Shown here: positions 17,077 to 25,126 of the stretch, piece by piece
Layout: every line of letters starts with the position of its first letter
Numbering within the stretch: the first letter of the stretch is position 1
From: Robiginitomaculum sp.
GTDB taxonomy: Bacteria > Pseudomonadota > Alphaproteobacteria > Caulobacterales > Maricaulaceae
Assembly (NCBI GenBank): GCA_030949705.1
Contig: JAUZSF010000017.1
Span: forward strand, 62,001 to 126,000
Direction of reading: 5' to 3'
DNA length: 64,000 nt
Notes under the pieces: model-generated
What the model saw: the letters and a program-made list of their open reading frames with translations, nothing else
Databases searched by the model: none
What the model was told of the DNA's origin: nothing
Program-made: the position numbers and the translations under genes

Positions 17077-18188
17077 ACCCACGGCAGGCACTTGGCCCCC
17101 GGGCGCTGGTGGCCTGGTTATGTCTGGCCCGCACGCCTCAGGTTGGCCCGGTGGCGTTTCGCGGCTTGCTTAGCCGGTATGGCGACGCCGAAACGGCGCT
17201 GGAGGCCCTGCCGTCCCTGGCGCGGCGCGGCGGGCGGATTGATCCACTGAAAATCACTAGCCGGGACGTCGCCGAAGCCGAAATCGAGGCATTGGACAAT
17301 CTTGGCGGCCTGATCCTGCCTGCGTGTGATCCGGACTATCCAGAGGCCCTTGGCGCGCTGGACCCGCCGCCGCCAGTGCTGAGTGTTCTGGGGGATATTT
17401 CCAATCTTGCCAAACCGGCCTGCGCCATGGTGGGGGCCCGCAATGCCTCGGCCATGGGTATGCGCATGGCGCGGCAAATGGCCAGTGAATTGGGCGATCT
17501 GGGTTTTATCATTGTTTCCGGTCTGGCCCGCGGCATCGATGGCGCCGCCCATCATGGGGCCTTGCAAAGCGGCACCGTGGCTGTGGTCGCCGGCGGCGTT
17601 GATCATATCTATCCGCCAGAGCATGCGGACCTGCGCGAAGAGATTTTACGCCATGGCACCATTGTGTCCGAGCGCCGGCTGGGCCACCGGGTCAGCGCCC
17701 GGGATTTCCCCCGCCGCAACCGGATTATTTCTGGCCTGACCCTTGGGGTGCTGATTATCGAGGCCGCAGAGCGCTCGGGCTCGCTGATTACCGCGCGCTA
17801 TGCACTGGAACAGGGACGCGAAGTGATGGCCACCCCCGGCTCGCCCCTGGATCCGCGCTGCAAAGGCACGAACGGACTGATCAAATCCGGGGCTTTGCTG
17901 GTCGAGAGTGCCCAGGATGTCGCCGACGCTCTGGCCGGGCGCCGACCGGAACACTTGCACGACCAAGGCGATCTGTTTGACATTCCGCCCGATAACGCCC
18001 CGGATGACGGGGATGTGGATCAGGCCCGCCCCACCCTTTTGCAACTGCTCAGCCCTACTCCGACGCCCCGGGACGAACTGGTTCGTCAAAGCGGCCTGCC
18101 GGCCGCAGTCTGTGCAGCAGCCCTTCTTGAACTGGAACTGGCCGGCCAAATCATCAGCCTGCCGGGGGGTAATGTGGCGTTGGCCTAA
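17073..18188 (+). CDS. dprA: DNA-processing protein DprA
   Basis: 371 residues. The protein protects incoming single-stranded DNA during natural transformation and loads RecA. It has an N-terminal helix-hairpin-helix/SAM-like region and then the Rossmann-like core with VGARNASAMG, IVSGLARGIDGAAH, VAGGVDHIYPPEH, FPRRNRIISGL and VIEAAERSGSLITA. A C-terminal winged-helix domain (LLQLLSPTPTPRDELVRQSG) is present. It is co-translated with plsY. Family assignment is secure; competence of this organism cannot be judged. Confidence 0.95.
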   Translation: MNPRQALGPRALVAWLCLARTPQVGPVAFRGLLSRYGDAETALEALPSLARRGGRIDPLKITSRDVAEAEIEALDNLGGLILPACDPDYPEALGALDPPPPVLSVLGDISNLAKPACAMVGARNASAMGMRMARQMASELGDLGFIIVSGLARGIDGAAHHGALQSGTVAVVAGGVDHIYPPEHADLREEILRHGTIVSERRLGHRVSARDFPRRNRIISGLTLGVLIIEAAERSGSLITARYALEQGREVMATPGSPLDPRCKGTNGLIKSGALLVESAQDVADALAGRRPEHLHDQGDLFDIPPDNAPDDGDVDQARPTLLQLLSPTPTPRDELVRQSGLPAAVCAAALLELELAGQIISLPGGNVALA

Positions 18189-18304
18189 CTTGCGCTCTTT
18201 AGCATTGCCCGACGGGTTCGAGCGATCCAGGGCGGCGCATGCCTATAACTGAATTACCCGGGCAAACCGGGTAATGACAGCTTGAGTTTTGCCCACCGAA
18301 CAAA

Positions 18305-18334
18305 AAAGCCCGGCGCAGAGCACCGGGCTTTCTT
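18305..18334. terminator. Bidirectional terminator between dprA and phasin gene
   Basis: AGCCCGG / CCGGGCT stem flanked by A6 on the left and TTTCTTT on the right, so it can act on both converging transcripts. Confidence 0.85.
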
Positions 18335-18358
18335 TATGCGATGTAATACCCCAAAGGC

Positions 18359-18832
18359 TTAGCGAAAGCCCTGGACCAATTGCGCACTGGCCTGTACCCG
18401 GTCGTTAATGGGCTTGGCCGCATTTTGCAGCAAAGAGGTGCTCATGCTGGTCAAGGTGGTCAGACCGGCAAGATAGGCTTCCATAGCCGTTTTGGCGTAA
18501 TCGCTTTGCAGCTCGACCACATCTTGCAGGCTTTTGGCGTCGGCCAGTGCCTGGGCCGTGGCAACACCTTTTTCCAGGCTGGATTTGGCCAGTCCAGACA
18601 TCTCCGCATTAATCGCTTCAATGCCTTTGCCCGCAATGGTCAGGCTATCGACCAGCGCTTCGGCATTGGCTTTGACATGATCACCAAATTCACTGGCGGT
18701 ACGCACAACCTGTTCAAAACCGTCCTGCATGGCGTCGCTGGAGGCTTTGGCGGTATTTTCAAAAGGTTCTTTTACGGCTTCGGGTTTATCGGCCTTGGCC
18801 TTGGCCTTGTTGGTTTTTGCTTGGGTCGTCAT
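18359..18832 (-). CDS. Phasin family protein (Phasin_2 type)
   Basis: 157 residues from the ATG at 18832 behind AGGAA. After a Lys/Ala-rich start (TKAKAKADKPE-like) the protein is a long amphipathic helix bundle without Cys or Trp, including SLQDVVELQSDYAKTAMEAYL, the hallmark of alphaproteobacterial Phasin_2 proteins. Phasins coat polyhydroxyalkanoate granules, though some members act elsewhere. It is far from the PHA module at 32-36 kb and of a different family from PhaF there. Monocistronic, with a shared terminator downstream. Confidence 0.82.
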   Translation of the reverse strand: MTTQAKTNKAKAKADKPEAVKEPFENTAKASSDAMQDGFEQVVRTASEFGDHVKANAEALVDSLTIAGKGIEAINAEMSGLAKSSLEKGVATAQALADAKSLQDVVELQSDYAKTAMEAYLAGLTTLTSMSTSLLQNAAKPINDRVQASAQLVQGFR

Positions 18833-19048
18833 CACGAATTCCTGTTTGAGCTTTAGCTATTTCGCAAACGCAGCAAGGGTGAAATGAGGAAGAGAGTTTT
18901 CATTCTTGCTAGTAAATACGCCCAAAATATAGGAATATTTCGCACTTGCGTCAAGGTTTTTGTGCATTGCACCATTTTGGGTTCTTTACCGCTTGGAAAG
19001 GTCACTGGCCTTAAATTTTGAGGTCCAGCAACCCATGAGACGACGCCC

Positions 19049-20320
19049 ATGCGCCCCCTAGTGCTCGCCATTATGGTCATTTTGACCAGCCAGATCCCGA
19101 CTCTGGCTAAAACACCGCCCAAGCGCTTTGCCGCCATTGCGGTGGTTGAAGCCACCGGCGAAGTTTTGCATGCCCGTCATGCCAACAAGCCGCGCCACCC
19201 GGCCTCGCTAACCAAGGTGATGACCCTGTATATGGTGTTTGATGCCATTAAGGCCGGCGAACTGGGCTGGGATGATCCTTTGCGCGTCTCGGCCAAGGCG
19301 GCGCGGGCGCGCCCCTCCAAATTGGGCCTGCAGGCCAATGCCACCATCAGCGTCGAAGATGCGGTACGCGCCATGGTTACCAAAAGCGCCAATGATGTGG
19401 CCATCGTGCTGGCCGAACGCCTGGGTGGCGGTGAAGCGCGTTTTGCCACCATGATGACCAAAAAAGCCCACGCCCTGGGCATGACAGACAGTCATTTTGT
19501 CAACGCATCGGGACTGCCAGACAAACGCCAGGTAATGACCGCCCGCGATATGGCGGTATTGGCCTATCGCATCCACCACGACTTTCCCGCCGATTATCGG
19601 TATTTCTCACTCAGCAAATTGGTATGGAATCAGCGCAGCCTGCCAAATCACAATACATTGCTGGGCCGTGTCAAAGGTGTAGACGGTCTGAAAACCGGTT
19701 TCACCAACCAGTCCGGCTATAACATTGCCGTCACGGCGGAACGCGACGGCGAACGCCTGATCGTCGTGGTCTTTGGCGGATCCACGGCAGCAGAACGCGA
19801 TGCCTATGCCACCAAATTGCTGGAGCGTGCCTTTGACGTACTGGCCCAGCGCCGCGCCAACAAAGCCCAGACACCGGCGCCCCCCCTCAAAGATCTGGAT
19901 GATCGCGAGCCTGTGCTGGTGGCGGGCTTGCCGGGGCTGGCCCATCAGGGTGATGGCGAGCGGCGCGGGGTGCAGATTGTGATTGATGACACCATCGAGA
20001 GCCGCCCCTTGCCCCTGATCAAGACGGCATCGACACCGCAAAGAAACCTGGCGGCTGCCCCCCCCGCCCCTGCTGGTCAATGGGGCATACAGGTGGGGGC
20101 ATATTCGTCCGCTGCACAGGCCAGTGCCCGCCTGCACCATATCAGTGACATTGCCCAGAATGAACTTGCCGGGCATGCAGGCCATATTGCCGAGGGCGAA
20201 CGCAATGGGGCGCCGCTGTATCGGGTACGATTTTTGGGCCTTAGCCCCGTGGGCGCGCGGGCCCTTTGCGCCAAGTTAAACCGCCTGGGTCAATCCTGCT
20301 TTGCGGTGCCGCCGGGCTGA
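19049..20320 (+). CDS. D-alanyl-D-alanine carboxypeptidase with SPOR domain
   Basis: 423 residues. After a signal peptide (MRPLVLAIMVILTSQIPTLA) comes a peptidase S11 (penicillin-binding protein 5/6) domain with the active-site SLTK (53-56), SAND and KTG. It trims the terminal D-Ala of peptidoglycan in the periplasm. A Pro/Ala linker leads to a C-terminal SPOR domain (WGIQVGAYSSAAQASARL), which binds denuded septal glycan and would recruit the enzyme to the division site. The neighbouring mipZ gene, convergent with a 4-base gap, also concerns division. Confidence 0.92.
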   Translation: MRPLVLAIMVILTSQIPTLAKTPPKRFAAIAVVEATGEVLHARHANKPRHPASLTKVMTLYMVFDAIKAGELGWDDPLRVSAKAARARPSKLGLQANATISVEDAVRAMVTKSANDVAIVLAERLGGGEARFATMMTKKAHALGMTDSHFVNASGLPDKRQVMTARDMAVLAYRIHHDFPADYRYFSLSKLVWNQRSLPNHNTLLGRVKGVDGLKTGFTNQSGYNIAVTAERDGERLIVVVFGGSTAAERDAYATKLLERAFDVLAQRRANKAQTPAPPLKDLDDREPVLVAGLPGLAHQGDGERRGVQIVIDDTIESRPLPLIKTASTPQRNLAAAPPAPAGQWGIQVGAYSSAAQASARLHHISDIAQNELAGHAGHIAEGERNGAPLYRVRFLGLSPVGARALCAKLNRLGQSCFAVPPG

Positions 20321-20324
20321 TCGT

Positions 20325-21218
20325 TCAAAATGCAAACGCGGCCCCTTGCAAGGCATTCAGCTTCAACACAATCAGTAAATCGCGCAATTCCTGACGGGCC
20401 GCTACATGGCTCATGGAAAACTGGATGGCGCTGCCCTTTTGCGTCAGATCCAACAACGTCAGGCCAGAAGGAAAGAGCTCGCGATAGATCACCCGCTCGC
20501 CAAAGCCCGGGGCCAGCCGAAAGCCCAATCGGTTTGAAAGAATTTGCAGACTCTCGCCCACCTTTTGTTTGTTGCGCGCATTGATCATACTCATGCGGTT
20601 GCGCATCACGACCCAGTCAATACTCTTGTGCGCCCGGGCCGCTTTGTGTTTGCGGGCCTCCCAAACCATCTCGCTATAGAGGCTGGGCCGCGCCTGGGCC
20701 ACCCCGCCCTGGGCCGTATTGGCGAGCAAATCAAAATCCACAAAACTGTCATTGATTGGCGTTAAAATGGTATCGGCATCCCCATGGGCCAGCCGGGAAA
20801 GATAGGTATCGCTGCCGGGGGCATCCACAATGATGAAATCATGGTGGGCCTTCAGCGCGCCCAGCGCGGCCTGCCAGTTATGGGCCTCTTCCTCTTCGCG
20901 CGTATCCAGTTGCCGGGAGACACCGGGCGCCACCAGGGCCATTTCGGGTATGGGCAAGGACTGGTTTTGTGCCTTGGCCCAGGCGGCCCGGTTTTCCATA
21001 TAGCGGGTAAAGGTGCGTTGGCGCGTATCCAGATCAATAACGCCGACCCGGTGGCCCATACGCATCAGCGCCAGTGCCAAATGCACTGCAATGGTGGACT
21101 TGCCGGCACCGCCTTTTTCATTGCCAACCACAATGACATGGCCACCGGGTGTTCCACGGTTTTTCAGGTTTTCAACGGTATCTTCATTCAATGGGGTTTG
21201 CATGACTACCTGATCCAA
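20325..21218 (-). CDS. mipZ: MipZ, ParA-family division-site positioning ATPase
   Basis: 297 residues. A P-loop ATPase with the deviant Walker A KGGAGKST (35-42), IDLDTRQRTFTRYMENR after strand 2, and IIVDAPGSD. The DTRQRT...ENR stretch and the long C-terminal helices are the MipZ pattern and are not seen in ParA or Soj. MipZ forms a gradient from ParB-bound poles and inhibits FtsZ away from midcell. Presence of MipZ points to Alphaproteobacteria. It is divergent from the chaperone gene at 21237, with only 18 bases between starts. Confidence 0.92.
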   Translation of the reverse strand: MDQVVMQTPLNEDTVENLKNRGTPGGHVIVVGNEKGGAGKSTIAVHLALALMRMGHRVGVIDLDTRQRTFTRYMENRAAWAKAQNQSLPIPEMALVAPGVSRQLDTREEEEAHNWQAALGALKAHHDFIIVDAPGSDTYLSRLAHGDADTILTPINDSFVDFDLLANTAQGGVAQARPSLYSEMVWEARKHKAARAHKSIDWVVMRNRMSMINARNKQKVGESLQILSNRLGFRLAPGFGERVIYRELFPSGLTLLDLTQKGSAIQFSMSHVAARQELRDLLIVLKLNALQGAAFAF

Positions 21219-21236
21219 TCACGAACAGGGACAATT

Positions 21237-21959
21237 ATGCGCCACTTCGCCAGATTTACACTCTGTTTGACTGCGCTTTTGGGATTTGTTTGCGCCAGTT
21301 ATGCAGACATTACCACCGATCCGTCGCGCATTGTCCTGACCGAGCAAACCCGCGCCGGCAAGGTGAAAGTTCATAACAGTGGCGGCCATACCATCCGCAT
21401 TGAGATCAGTTGGAGCGACATTGCCCAAGGGCCAGACGGGGTATTGCATCCAATACCCCAAGAGGCCGCCCCCGCCGCGTCACGTGGTCTGCACCTTTGG
21501 CCCCGCCAGTTTACCTTGAAGCCCGATGAAACCCGCGCCGTTTATGTGGTGCTGGACCCCAAAAGCGAGATCGAGGAAGAGCGCCGGGTACATATTCGCA
21601 TTAATGCGGATCGGGCCAATGGCAAGGGACCACGATGGGGGCTGACCCTGCCGGTATTTGTACGCGAAGCGTCCATGGCAATGACGGCCCAGATCACGGA
21701 TGTGCAGTGGGCCGGTACACAAAGCTTGCTGGTAAGCCTTTATCGCGATGGCGGGGCGACGCCCTATGGCCAGCTGGTAGTCACCAATGATCGAGGCGAA
21801 ACCTTGGGCGAACTGGGCAATATTACTCTTTATGCCAACAAACAGAATATCCAGTATGAAATCCCTCTGGAGCACCCCTTGGAAGGCAGTGCCTATGTGA
21901 CTTATCTGGGCATGGGTGAGTTTGAAAATCAGACCTTTGATGTTCGCCAGATCAATTGA
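21237..21959 (+). CDS. PapD-like periplasmic chaperone, orphan
   Basis: 240 residues with a signal peptide (FTLCLTALLGFVCASYA). An immunoglobulin-like domain follows, with ITTDPSRIVLTEQTRAGKVKVHN and LWPRQFTLKPDETRAVYVVL, the strand pattern of pilus assembly chaperones (P-G1 region). A second beta domain follows (LYANKQNIQYEIPL). Such chaperones hold fimbrial or spore-coat-U-type subunits in the periplasm. No usher or subunit gene is nearby. A much longer in-frame ORF from 20784 runs antisense to mipZ and is not used; the ATG at 21237 gives the signal peptide. Confidence 0.75.
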   Translation: MRHFARFTLCLTALLGFVCASYADITTDPSRIVLTEQTRAGKVKVHNSGGHTIRIEISWSDIAQGPDGVLHPIPQEAAPAASRGLHLWPRQFTLKPDETRAVYVVLDPKSEIEEERRVHIRINADRANGKGPRWGLTLPVFVREASMAMTAQITDVQWAGTQSLLVSLYRDGGATPYGQLVVTNDRGETLGELGNITLYANKQNIQYEIPLEHPLEGSAYVTYLGMGEFENQTFDVRQIN

Positions 21960-21962
21960 CGA

Positions 21963-22712
21963 TCAGCCAGGCATGCGGCCAGTAAAATCGGCAGGCACGC
22001 AATACTGGCCGGACTGATGCAATTGCGAACAAACGCTCAGCGCCTCTTTACGACTGGCAAAGGGACCGGCCTTCAGACGTTCAAATATCCCCTTCGCACC
22101 AAGGTCCACCCGCTCCACGCGTGGCTCCAGATCGTTTAACACCCCCGGCGTCTTGGCTTTGATCTGTTCATACCCCTCAAACGCACGACTGGCAGTGCGA
22201 TAACTACCCAAATGCACGGCATAGAACAGGCTGCGCGCGTCTTTTAGCGTCGGTGCCGGCTTAATGGAACGAGAGCCATTGGCCCGATAGGACGCCCGGT
22301 AAATCCGCGCGCCATTGGCAACGGCCCCCAGGGTACGGGCCGCACTGGCCTTTTGAATTTCCATGCGTTGCAGATCACCCAGGGTATTGGGCCGCGCCGG
22401 TGGTACATCCAAAGAGGCCTGTTTTGTACGCATTGGGCCATTTGCCGGTGGCATCAGGGCAGCCGCCAGCTGGTAAATCTCGGGGGCAGCCCTCTTTACC
22501 GACTGCAAGTCATGCTCGTCCGCATCGCGCAAGCGCGCCATCACCACATCCATCGCGATTTTCAGACCCGGATCGATGGCATCGGCCATGGGCGCTGACT
22601 TGGCTTTTTTATGGCCAACGATGGGCAGTGAGGAACACCCCCCCACAAGGGAGGCTGTCAGAAGAGCGGTGATGAGGGCAGACGTACGCATACCTATTAA
22701 CTGCGCCAACAT
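21963..22712 (-). CDS. SPOR-domain lipoprotein
   Basis: 249 residues, or 242 from the second ATG at 22691, which gives a neater signal peptide. The lipobox LVGGC makes it a lipoprotein. The middle is Ala/Arg-rich. The C-terminal 80 residues look like a SPOR domain: FYAVHLGSYRTASRAFEGYEQ and ERLKAGPFASRKEALSVCSQL. It would bind septal peptidoglycan. It lies 26 bases after the DUF1489 gene on the same strand and may be co-transcribed. Confidence 0.78.
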   Translation of the reverse strand: MLAQLIGMRTSALITALLTASLVGGCSSLPIVGHKKAKSAPMADAIDPGLKIAMDVVMARLRDADEHDLQSVKRAAPEIYQLAAALMPPANGPMRTKQASLDVPPARPNTLGDLQRMEIQKASAARTLGAVANGARIYRASYRANGSRSIKPAPTLKDARSLFYAVHLGSYRTASRAFEGYEQIKAKTPGVLNDLEPRVERVDLGAKGIFERLKAGPFASRKEALSVCSQLHQSGQYCVPADFTGRMPG

Positions 22713-22738
22713 GGTTACCGAAGCCTTAATGCCGGTGG

Positions 22739-23173
22739 TTACCAGGCTCCAATATCACGTAAATGCACCCGCAAATCGCTGGGCAGTTCTGCGCCCCCAC
22801 CCTGGGTCGTCAAATCCGCCGGGGCATCACTGGCATTCAGATAGCGCCAGCCCTGAAAGGGGCGCCTCGGTTGCGGCTCGGTGGGGATCAGGTCCAGCCC
22901 CAGCACCAGACGGCATCGTCGGATACCGTCTTCACCAATCACTTCTTCCAGGGCGACAATCTCCTGGCGGGCCTGCACCACGCGCTTGATCACCCAATAG
23001 AGCGACCCGCCGGCCAGAATTTCATCGGCACGGCGCGGCATCATGCGGGTAACATGATAAGGATTTGGCCGTTCGCCGCGCGCCCGGCGCGCGGCAATGC
23101 GCGCGGCATACAAGTCTTGCAACTGGTCCAGCCGGTCAATGCCAACGCAGAGTTTGATCAGGTGTAAGGCCAT
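22739..23173 (-). CDS. DUF1489 family protein
   Basis: 144 residues, matching the DUF1489 pattern typical of Alphaproteobacteria: LHLIKLCVGIDRLDQLQ at the N-terminus, TRMMPRRADEILAGGSLYWVIKR in the middle and RRPFQGWRYL near the end. Soluble, no signal. Function unknown. It lies between the secreted paralogue gene (42 bases upstream) and the SPOR lipoprotein gene. Confidence 0.85.
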   Translation of the reverse strand: MALHLIKLCVGIDRLDQLQDLYAARIAARRARGERPNPYHVTRMMPRRADEILAGGSLYWVIKRVVQARQEIVALEEVIGEDGIRRCRLVLGLDLIPTEPQPRRPFQGWRYLNASDAPADLTTQGGGAELPSDLRVHLRDIGAW

Positions 23174-23215
23174 ACCAGACTTTATGCAGGATTCACGTTA
23201 AATGGCAAAGCCGCA

Positions 23216-24031
23216 TCAGCGTTTTTCAAAGCCAAAATTGGTGACGGTGGTTAGCTGTTCAAACCTTTTAAACAGCGCCTTTCCACGAACCGTTACCGTC
23301 TGATGAGTAGTCACCAGCGGGCCATCCGGCCAGGCCGGTGCAATATCCATCATAATTTCAAAATGTTTGATTTTGGCCACAGCCACCGGCTTAAAGCTTT
23401 CCGGGGCGAAAAATCGCACGCCGGTCAGGCGCGGCTTGTCCTTGCTGATGAACATTTCGCCTCTCAAATGGCTTGCGAAATCGTCATCATCCTCTTTTGT
23501 CTTGCCTTTTTTCTCGTGCTCTTCCCCGCCATCATCACCAAAATTAAAAGAGCCGGGGGCTGGTCGAAAGGAAAACACGTACGCCTGTTCTTCTTCGCGC
23601 TTGAAATGGGCAGAATTATTCAACAGTTTTTTGGGATCCTTGATCACCAGGTCACGGTCGGGGGCCGACTCTTCGCCCTTTTTTGCCATTTTCTGTAAAT
23701 CTTTTTGGCGCTGTTTAAGCATTTTACGGCGCGCCTTGGGGTTTTCCTCCTCACTGGGGTGAAGAAGAATATATTGCGCGTCGGCCGGACGCTGTGGATC
23801 AAAGGAAAACTCGATCAGGGGGTTATCTTCATCGCCGGTTTCCACGCGGGTGGAAAACGCAAAACGGTCTTCCTTGGCGTTATCTCTACGGGTTTGCGCA
23901 TCCGCAATAGCCGTCGCCAGCGCGGCCTCGGCCGAAGCGGTCAGAGCGACATCGCCAAACGCCACCATGGGAGAGAAGACAATGAGGCAAAAGATAGCAG
24001 CAAAAGGATAAAAAGACCGATACATGGGCAA
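23216..24031 (-). CDS. Secreted protein of unknown function (paralogue of the gene at 1-736)
   Basis: 271 residues with a signal peptide (SFYPFAAIFCLIVFSPMVAFG; the second Met at 24025 is equally likely). The mature protein opens with an Ala-rich helix and has a very Lys/Arg/Gln-rich segment (RRKMLKQRQKDLQKM). An acidic linker (GEEHEKKGKTKEDDDD) follows, and then a conserved C-terminal module with AKIKHFEI, APAWPDGPLV and TVTNFGFEKR. The C-terminal module and the order of blocks match the gene at the left edge. No known domain recognised. Possibly an envelope protein. The acidic linker is absent from the paralogue. Confidence 0.8.
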   Translation of the reverse strand: MPMYRSFYPFAAIFCLIVFSPMVAFGDVALTASAEAALATAIADAQTRRDNAKEDRFAFSTRVETGDEDNPLIEFSFDPQRPADAQYILLHPSEEENPKARRKMLKQRQKDLQKMAKKGEESAPDRDLVIKDPKKLLNNSAHFKREEEQAYVFSFRPAPGSFNFGDDGGEEHEKKGKTKEDDDDFASHLRGEMFISKDKPRLTGVRFFAPESFKPVAVAKIKHFEIMMDIAPAWPDGPLVTTHQTVTVRGKALFKRFEQLTTVTNFGFEKR

Positions 24032-24101
24032 CTCCTGGCTTGCCCCCCGGCGAACCCGAACGCGCTTCTAGCGTGCCAGTAAGGCGTTCACAAGGCATCT
24101 T

Positions 24102-25047
24102 TTAGGCCACTGCCTTTTCGCCGCCCAATTCGCGCACCGCCGTGCTGGCATCAGGATCCACATCAAACAGATACCCCCCTTCATGGGCAGTCTTGGCCTT
24201 GACCAGTTTCATCTTGCGCAACACCCGCGAGGCGGCAAAGCGCACAAAACGACTGGCAAAGCCCTGTTCCTCGATTTTGGGATTCATACCCAGACGACGG
24301 CGCAAAATGCCATTGGTGATCTGGGCACCGTTTTGCATAATGGTGCTAAAGGGGGAATATTCCAAGGCGATGGAAACGTTCATGTCCCCAAGGTTCAACA
24401 CCCGGTGCGGCGCGTGCAGCGGCCAGCACGCCGCCTGCCCCGGTTCCAGATCATAAACAACGGCCTTTTTATCCATTGATTTTTTATAAGGTACATCGTC
24501 ATTATGTTCGTGCAGCAAAATTTCTTCGACTTCGTGCTCGGGCATGGTTTCATCATCGATGGGATAGACCCAGACGCGCTTGTGGCCACGTAAATGCCAC
24601 AACATCACATCCGAGCGATCAATGTGATACGGCACCCCGGCGGTGGGCGATGAGATCAGCAATCCGCCCATCATGCTGACCGAGCTAAAGCCGGGGTTCA
24701 GGGCCTTTAACTCGCCAATCATGGTGTTCAAGAGAGCCGCGTATTCATCATGAATATTAAAAGTTTTGCGCAAGTTAATCCAAAGTCTGCCGGTGCGCAC
24801 GGCACGCAGCAAATCTTTGCCGCTATGATTACCCGGATCACCGCCGCGCCACGAGGCCATATCGTCCGCCCCTTCGTTCATGGTGCAAAAATCAGATAGA
24901 TCGCGCGGGTGCTTTTCGATCAATTCGATCAGCTTTTCATCCGAGAACAGGGGGGCTTTTGTGCACACGGTGCTGCCATATAAGGGGGGCTTTGCGAAAA
25001 CTTTCGCGCTGTGCCCGTGTCCAATCGGTGATCAGTGGATCTGTCAT
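24102..25047 (-). CDS. Cupin-like (JmjC-related) domain protein, frameshift near the start
   Basis: About 314 residues. The core resembles cupin_8/JmjC-like oxygenases: LWINLRKTF, VPYHIDRSDVMLWHLRGHKRVWVYP with the HxD metal pair, and a later His in WPLHAPHRVLNLG. The likely role is Fe(II)/2-oxoglutarate chemistry; substrate unknown. A shorter reading starts at a GTG at 24968. I prefer the ATG at 25047, preceded by CAGGAG, which gives MTDPLITDWTRAQRESFRKAP and joins the core if one base is removed from a G6 run (24984-24989). The joined sequence continues naturally as KAPLYGSTVCTKAPLFSDEKL-type text typical of this family. Confidence 0.72.
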
Positions 25048-25126
25048 GACCTAAACTCCTGCAAATCTGCCCCATATTGGAGCATTGCTCTCAACGATGA
25101 GGGGAATTTTGCAAAAGTTACGCCAG

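Noticed and set aside
20784-21236. 151-residue N-terminal extension of the chaperone gene
   Set aside because: It is antisense to mipZ, and the ATG at 21237 gives a proper signal peptide with a ribosome binding site.
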